Assembly (NCBI RefSeq): GCF_031656215.1
Contig: NZ_CP134228.1
Coordinates: 1,302,001 to 1,366,000, forward strand
Length of the DNA stretch: 64,000 nucleotides
Reading direction: 5' to 3'
From: Mesorhizobium koreense
Lineage (GTDB): Bacteria > Pseudomonadota > Alphaproteobacteria > Rhizobiales > Rhizobiaceae
Every line of letters starts with the position of its first letter. The first letter of the stretch is position 1. Below the pieces are notes generated by a model that worked only from the letters and a program-made list of their open reading frames with translations, was not told the origin of the DNA and made no database searches. Positions 59,169-64,000 of the stretch are shown here, one piece after another. The position numbers and the translations under genes are program-made.

Positions 59169-60551
59169 ATGAACATGAATTTGCATACCAACGACATCCG
59201 CGAAGTGGTGGAGGCCGATCGCAGGCACGTCTGGCACCATCTCGTCCAGCACAAGCCGTTCGAGACGACCGACCCGCGCGTCATCGTCGAGGGCCGCGGC
59301 ATGCGCGTGTGGGATGCCGCGGGCCGGGAATATCTGGACGCCGTATCGGGCGGCGTGTGGACGGTCAATGTCGGCTACGGGCGCGAGAGCATCGCCGATG
59401 CGGTGCGCGACCAGCTCGTGAAGATGAATTATTTCGCCAATTCCGCCGGCTCGATTCCGGGCGCGCTTTTCGCGCAGCGCCTGATCGAGAAGATGCCCGG
59501 CATGAGCCGCGTCTATTATTCGAACTCCGGCTCCGAGGCTAACGAGAAGGTGTTCAAGATGGTGCGCCAGATCGCGCATCACCGTCATGGCGGGAAGAAA
59601 TACAAGATCCTCTACCGCGAGCGTGACTATCACGGCACGACGATCGGTACGCTGTCGGCAGGTGGACAGCCACAAAGGGCGGCGCAATACGGACCGCTGA
59701 CACCCGGCTTCGTCGAGGTTCCGCACTGTCTCGAATACCGCAACCAGTACGGCGCGGCGGAGAATTACGGCGAGGCGGCGGCAGACGCGATCGAGGCCGT
59801 GATCCTGCGCGAGGGGGCGGATACGGTCGGCGCTATCTGCCTCGAGCCGATCACGGCCGGCGGCGGCGTCATCACCCCGCCCGCGGGCTACTGGGAGCGC
59901 GTGCAGGACATCTGCAAGCGTCACGACATCCTGATTCATATCGACGAGGTGGTGTGCGGCGTAGGCCGCACCGGCGAATGGTTCGGCTATCAGAATTACG
60001 GCATCAAGCCCGATTTCGTTACCATGGCGAAGGGTGTCGCGTCCGGTTATGCGGCGATCTCCTGCACGGTCACGACCGAAGCCGTCTTCGACATGTTCAA
60101 GGACGACCCGGCCGATCCGCTCTCCTATTTCCGTGACATCTCCACATTCGGGGGATGCACGGCCGGTCCGGCGGCGGCGCTGGAGAACATGCGCATCATC
60201 GAGGACGAGAAACTGCTCGACAACACCAAGGCGATGGGCGCGCGGCTGGAGCGGAACCTGAGGGGCCTGATGGACAAGCATGCGGCGATCGGGGATGTCC
60301 GCGGCAAGGGCCTGTTCTTCGGCGCCGAACTGGTGGCGGACAGGAAGACGAAGGAATCAGCCGATGAGAAGCTGGTTCAAGCGGTCGTAGCCGACTGCAA
60401 TAGCCAGGGCGTCCTGATCGGCATGACCAACCGTTCGCTGCCGGGCTTCAACAACACGCTCTGCCTCAGTCCGGCGCTGATCGCGAAAACGGGCGATATC
60501 GACCAGATCACGGATGCGATCGACAAAGCATTGACGAAGGTCTTCGGCTAG
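59169..60551 (+). CDS. tpa: taurine--pyruvate aminotransferase
   Basis: 460-residue class III PLP aminotransferase that converts taurine and pyruvate to sulfoacetaldehyde and L-alanine. PLP contacts are D259 (IHIDEVVCGVGRTGEW) and the Schiff-base lysine K288 (FVTMAKGVASGY), with SNSGSEANEKVFKM for phosphate binding. The N-terminal segment HLVQHKPFETTDPRVIVEG is typical of Tpa. ATG 59169 is chosen over an upstream in-frame start at 59139. It lies between tauC and tauR/xsc, a classical arrangement. Activity towards taurine is inferred from family and context. Confidence 0.95.
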   Translation: MNMNLHTNDIREVVEADRRHVWHHLVQHKPFETTDPRVIVEGRGMRVWDAAGREYLDAVSGGVWTVNVGYGRESIADAVRDQLVKMNYFANSAGSIPGALFAQRLIEKMPGMSRVYYSNSGSEANEKVFKMVRQIAHHRHGGKKYKILYRERDYHGTTIGTLSAGGQPQRAAQYGPLTPGFVEVPHCLEYRNQYGAAENYGEAAADAIEAVILREGADTVGAICLEPITAGGGVITPPAGYWERVQDICKRHDILIHIDEVVCGVGRTGEWFGYQNYGIKPDFVTMAKGVASGYAAISCTVTTEAVFDMFKDDPADPLSYFRDISTFGGCTAGPAAALENMRIIEDEKLLDNTKAMGARLERNLRGLMDKHAAIGDVRGKGLFFGAELVADRKTKESADEKLVQAVVADCNSQGVLIGMTNRSLPGFNNTLCLSPALIAKTGDIDQITDAIDKALTKVFG

Positions 60552-60614
60552 AGCGGATCGGCTGTTTCGGCCCGGCGTCGTCCTCTTGGCCGGCGCCGGT
60601 GGAATTCTGCTAGT

Positions 60615-62108
60615 ATGATTGCACTGCAATCCCGCAGGCAGGATTTCTCCGCCGTGCCAGTCCCACCGGAAGCGCTGTTTCTCGATCCCGATTTCGAGGG
60701 AACGTTGCAGCAGCGCATCCAGCACATGGTTGCAAAAGGAATCTTGTCCGGCCGGCTTTGCCGAGGCGAGAAGCTGCCATCGAGCCGCAGGCTGGCGAGC
60801 TATCTCGGCGTCAGCCGCATCACCGTGACGCTCGCCTATGGCGAACTCCTGTCCGACGACTATCTCGTATCGCGCGGACGCTCCGGTTATTTCGTCTCAC
60901 CGAACGCACCGCTGCGCACGGTCTTCGAACCGACGGCAAGCAGCAATGGCCGCGCCGTTGATTGGAGCCGCGCGATCGGGCAGCACTACTCTGGGCAGAT
61001 TCTTCCCGAAAAGCCGAGCGACTGGCGCAGCTACGCGTATCCCTTCATCTACGGCCAGGCCGACGAAACCCTCTTCGACCACCGCAACTGGCGGCTCTGC
61101 GCTCTGCAAGCGCTCGGCAGGAAGGAAATCCCCTATATCACCGCCGATTATTTCGAGCGCGACGACCCTGAACTGGTGAAGTTCATCGCCCTGCGGACAC
61201 TGCCGCGGCGAGGCATCCGCGCGCGGCCCGAGGAAATCCTGGTGACGCTCGGCGCCCAGAACGCGCTTTGGCTGACTGCGCAGGTGCTGCTCGGACAGTC
61301 CCGTACGGCCGCCATGGAAGATCCCGGCTATCCCGGCCTGCGGGCGATCCTCAACCATACGCATTGCAGGCAGGTTCGCGCGCGCGTCGACGCCGAAGGC
61401 ATGCGCTTCGAGGAGCTTCCCGAGGGTGTAGACGCGGTTTTCACGACGCCCAGCCACCACTGTCCGACAAATGTCACCATGCCGCTCGAGCGCCGACGTA
61501 TGCTGCTCGAACACGCCTCCACGCACGATTACATGGTGATCGAGGACGATTACGAGTTCGAAATATCATTCGGCAAGCCGCCGGTTCCGGCATTGAAATC
61601 GCTCGATCGCGACGGCCGTGTCATCTATATCGGCTCTTTCTCGAAATCCTTGTTTCCAGGCCTGCGCCTCGGTTACGTGGTAGCCGCAGAGCCGTTCATC
61701 CAGGAAGTACGGGCGCTGCGGGCAACCGTGCTGCGCCATCCGCCCGGCCAGATCCAACGCACCGTCGCGAGCTTCCTCTCGCTCGGCCATTACGATGCGA
61801 TGGTCGCCCGTATGAGCCACGCCTTCGCCCAACGCCGCGAGGTCATGCGAAAAGCGATCGAAGACCACGGGCTGACGTTCGCGCATGGCGAGGCGGCCGG
61901 TGGCTCCAGTTTCTGGATGCGCACGCCGTTCGGCGAGGACGCGCGCCTCCTCGCCGAACGGCTTCGGCCGCTGGGCGTGCTGATCGAACCCGGCCATGTC
62001 TTCTTCAATAGGGAGGATGCGCCGCGGGACTTCTATCGCCTTGCCTATTCGTCGATCGACGCGTCCAAGATCGCCGAGGGGATCAGGCTGATTGCCAGCC
62101 GGGTCTGA
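60615..62108 (+). CDS. tauR: MocR-type taurine pathway regulator
   Basis: 497-residue MocR (GntR/PdxR-type) regulator with an N-terminal wHTH (LQQRIQHMVAKGILSGRL, then LGVSRITVTLAYGELLSDDY) fused to an aminotransferase-like domain that binds PLP through the lysine in GSFSKSLFPGLRLGYV. In Rhodobacter, TauR activates taurine genes; here it lies between tpa and xsc. It likely recognises the 22-bp-spaced direct repeats upstream of tauA, tpa and xsc. ATG 60615 is preceded by a weak ribosome site. The effector is presumably taurine or its PLP adduct. Confidence 0.9.
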   Translation: MIALQSRRQDFSAVPVPPEALFLDPDFEGTLQQRIQHMVAKGILSGRLCRGEKLPSSRRLASYLGVSRITVTLAYGELLSDDYLVSRGRSGYFVSPNAPLRTVFEPTASSNGRAVDWSRAIGQHYSGQILPEKPSDWRSYAYPFIYGQADETLFDHRNWRLCALQALGRKEIPYITADYFERDDPELVKFIALRTLPRRGIRARPEEILVTLGAQNALWLTAQVLLGQSRTAAMEDPGYPGLRAILNHTHCRQVRARVDAEGMRFEELPEGVDAVFTTPSHHCPTNVTMPLERRRMLLEHASTHDYMVIEDDYEFEISFGKPPVPALKSLDRDGRVIYIGSFSKSLFPGLRLGYVVAAEPFIQEVRALRATVLRHPPGQIQRTVASFLSLGHYDAMVARMSHAFAQRREVMRKAIEDHGLTFAHGEAAGGSSFWMRTPFGEDARLLAERLRPLGVLIEPGHVFFNREDAPRDFYRLAYSSIDASKIAEGIRLIASRV

Positions 62109-62109
62109 T

Positions 62110-62140
62110 CTGGCGATATGGCGCGCGCAGACTGGCCCTA
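62110..62140 (+). promoter_or_regulatory. candidate TauR site upstream of xsc (direct repeats, 22-bp period)
   Basis: CTGGCGATAT (from 62110) and CTGGCCCTAC (from 62132) are again exactly 22 bases apart. They lie just after the tauR stop and 85 bases before the xsc start. This is the weakest of the three sites in its second half. Confidence 0.45.
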
Positions 62141-62224
62141 CACCCCTCATTGCCCCCATCCCACTATGGTCGCGAGAGCAGCGCGCCGGTATGCGCGCGC
62201 GATCCCATGGGAGCCCGACCGAAA

Positions 62225-63991
62225 ATGAAAATGACCACCGAAGAAGCTTTCGTCAAAGTGTTGCAGCGACACGGCATCAGGCATGCTTTCGGCATCATCG
62301 GATCGGCTTTCATGCCCATTTCAGACTTGTTCCCCAAGGCCGGCATCACCTTCTGGGACTGCGCGCATGAAGGCTCCGGCGGCATGATGGCCGACGGCTA
62401 CACCCGCGCCGGCGGCAAGATGTCGATGATGATCGCCCAGAACGGACCCGGCATCACCAACTTCGTCACGGCGGTCAAGACGGCCTACTGGAACCATACG
62501 CCGCTTCTGCTCGTCACGCCGCAGGCGGCGAACAAGACGATCGGGCAGGGAGGCTTCCAGGAAGTCGAGCAGATGGCGCTGTTCAAGGATATGGTCGCCT
62601 ATCAGGAGGAGGTACGCGATGCCTCGCGCATCGCCGAAGTCCTCAACCGCGTTATCCAGCATGCGAAGCGGGCTTCCGCGCCGGCCCAGATCAATGTGCC
62701 GCGCGACCTATGGACCCAGGTGGTCGATATCGAGCTGCCGGCGATCGTCGATTTCGAGCGGCCGTCCGGTGAGGCGCAAGCGCTCGAAAAGGCCGCGGCA
62801 CTTCTTTCCTCTGCCAGGTTTCCGGTCATCCTCAACGGCGCCGGCGTGGTGCTGGCCGGCGCGACCGGCGCCTCCATGGCGCTGGCCGAGCGTCTCGATG
62901 CGCCGGTGGCCTGCGGCTACCAGCACAATGACGCCTTCCCGGGTTCGCACCCGCTTTTCGCCGGGCCGCTCGGCTATAACGGCTCGAAGGCAGCCATGCA
63001 GCTCATTGCCAAGGCCGATGTCGTGCTGGCGCTTGGCACGCGGCTCAATCCGTTTTCGACGCTCCCCGGATACGGCATCGACTATTGGCCGAAAAACGCG
63101 GCGATCATCCAGGTCGACATCAATCCGGACCGCATCGGCCTGACCAAGCCCGTCACCGTCGGCATCGTCGGTGACGCGAAGAAGGTCGCCGAAGGCATAT
63201 TGGCGCGTTTGTCAGACGCTGCCGGAGATACCGGCCGCGCCGAGCGCAAGGCGACGATCGCCCAGACCAAATCCGCCTGGGCGCAGGAACTCTCTTCGAT
63301 GGACCACGAGGAGGACGATCAAGGCACCACATGGAACGAACGCGCCCGCAAGGCCAAGCCCGACTGGATGAGCCCGCGCATGGCCTGGCGCGCCATCCAG
63401 AAGGCGCTGCCTCGCGACGCGATCATCTCCTCCGATATCGGCAACAATTGCGCGATTGGTAACGCCTATCCTTCGTTCGAAAAGGGACGCAAATATCTTG
63501 CGCCGGGCCTCTTCGGCCCGTGCGGCTACGGCCTGCCTTCCATCGTCGGCGCCAAGATCGCGTGCCCGGATACGCCGGTTGTCGGCTTTGCCGGCGACGG
63601 CGCCTTCGGCATCGCCTGCACCGAACTCACTGCCATCGGCCGCAAGGAATGGCCGGCAATCACCATGATCGTATTCCGCAACTATCAATGGGGCGCCGAG
63701 AAGCGCAATTCGACGCTGTGGTACGCGGACAATTTCGTCGGCACCGAACTCGATACGCAGGTCTCCTATGCCGGTATCGCCAAGGCTTGCGGCCTCGAGG
63801 GCGTACAGGCCTTCACCATGGAAGCGTTGACCGCTGCGCTCGACAAGGCAGTCGAAGACCAGATGAAGCATGGAAAGACGACGCTGATCGAGGCCATGAT
63901 CAATCAAGAACTCGGCGAGCCGTTCCGTCGCGACGCGATGAAGAAGCCAGTGGCGGTGGCCGGGATCGATCCGGCGGACATGCGCGACTGA
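62225..63991 (+). CDS. xsc: sulfoacetaldehyde acetyltransferase
   Basis: 588-residue thiamine-diphosphate enzyme that converts sulfoacetaldehyde and phosphate to acetyl phosphate and sulfite. The N-terminal PYR domain has the catalytic Glu in CAHEGSGGMMADGY. The C-terminal PP domain has the ThDP motif GDGAFGIACTELTAIG, which ends about 30 residues later at VFRNYQWGAEKRN. Length and motifs are those of Xsc. I chose ATG 62225 (MKMTTEEAF); the frame extends to 62150, but that part is not conserved. The gene completes taurine dissimilation; pta and sulfite-handling genes would be expected beyond the window edge. Confidence 0.95.
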   Translation: MKMTTEEAFVKVLQRHGIRHAFGIIGSAFMPISDLFPKAGITFWDCAHEGSGGMMADGYTRAGGKMSMMIAQNGPGITNFVTAVKTAYWNHTPLLLVTPQAANKTIGQGGFQEVEQMALFKDMVAYQEEVRDASRIAEVLNRVIQHAKRASAPAQINVPRDLWTQVVDIELPAIVDFERPSGEAQALEKAAALLSSARFPVILNGAGVVLAGATGASMALAERLDAPVACGYQHNDAFPGSHPLFAGPLGYNGSKAAMQLIAKADVVLALGTRLNPFSTLPGYGIDYWPKNAAIIQVDINPDRIGLTKPVTVGIVGDAKKVAEGILARLSDAAGDTGRAERKATIAQTKSAWAQELSSMDHEEDDQGTTWNERARKAKPDWMSPRMAWRAIQKALPRDAIISSDIGNNCAIGNAYPSFEKGRKYLAPGLFGPCGYGLPSIVGAKIACPDTPVVGFAGDGAFGIACTELTAIGRKEWPAITMIVFRNYQWGAEKRNSTLWYADNFVGTELDTQVSYAGIAKACGLEGVQAFTMEALTAALDKAVEDQMKHGKTTLIEAMINQELGEPFRRDAMKKPVAVAGIDPADMRD

Positions 63992-64000
63992 GGCATTTCG

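Noticed and set aside
58683-60281. 532-codon minus-strand open frame opposite tauC/tpa
   Set aside because: It lies antisense to two confidently identified genes and its translation is Arg/His/Asp-rich with no family motif; long antisense frames are common in GC-rich DNA.
1-64000. CRISPR arrays, tRNA/rRNA genes, intact insertion sequences, prophage or conjugation genes
   Set aside because: None was seen when reading both strands; the only mobile-element trace is the IS630 fragment near 5955-6023.

Overview
The window reads as a high-GC alphaproteobacterium, most likely Hyphomicrobiales (Rhizobiaceae/Phyllobacteriaceae type). The basis is gene content and style: tightly packed catabolic operons, each with its own ABC transporter and local regulator, many GTGA/ATGA stop-start overlaps, many GTG/TTG starts, and typical rhizobial taurine genes. 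No rRNA, tRNA, CRISPR array or intact mobile element was seen. Product names come from protein motifs and recalled families; no database search was possible.

Layout. (1) 1-6170: a 5'-truncated FecR-domain surface protein, a CHASE2 adenylate cyclase, then an AT-richer gap with one orphan gene and an IS630-type transposase scrap. (2) 6178-11664: an operon of NMT1-type binding protein, TrzA-like amidohydrolase, ABC ATPase, permease and a 2-hydroxyacid dehydrogenase homologue. (3) 11682-20703: a divergent LysR gene and a long plus-strand run: PuuD-type urate oxidase, PuuE-like deacetylase, M17 peptidase, RidA, amidase, MhpD-like hydratase, class V aminotransferase and GlcG. A GlcD-GlcF fusion lies on the other strand. 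This looks like catabolism of a cyclic ureide, imide or purine leading towards glyoxylate or 2-oxoacids. (4) 23705-27594: GntR regulator diverging from an FAD oxidoreductase and an IlvD/Edd dehydratase.

(5) 27674-34849 (minus): an eight-gene operon with an SsuABC/TauABC-like transporter, a YihU-like dehydrogenase, an aldo/keto reductase and a two-subunit lyase resembling SuyAB. It shares a palindromic operator with a divergent LacI gene and may handle a C3 organosulfonate. (6) 34942-45311: LacI, SMP-30 lactonase, SDR, amidohydrolase_2 lactonase, a carbohydrate ABC transporter, two enolase-superfamily dehydratases and a GntR/HutC regulator, which together look like non-phosphorylative sugar or sugar-acid oxidation. 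(7) 45330-55849: serine beta-lactamase-like hydrolase, COG0523 GTPase, YtcJ-like amidohydrolase, LysR and a complete peptide-type (Dpp/Opp) ABC transporter. (8) 56193-63991: the taurine pathway tauABC-tpa-tauR-xsc.

In the taurine block, TauABC imports taurine, Tpa converts it to sulfoacetaldehyde and Xsc releases sulfite and acetyl phosphate. I find a shared pair of direct repeats exactly 22 bp apart upstream of tauA, tpa and xsc, a candidate TauR regulon signature. The most interesting hypothesis is that the window carries two organosulfonate modules, C2 (taurine) and possibly C3 (sulfolactate or sulfolactaldehyde).
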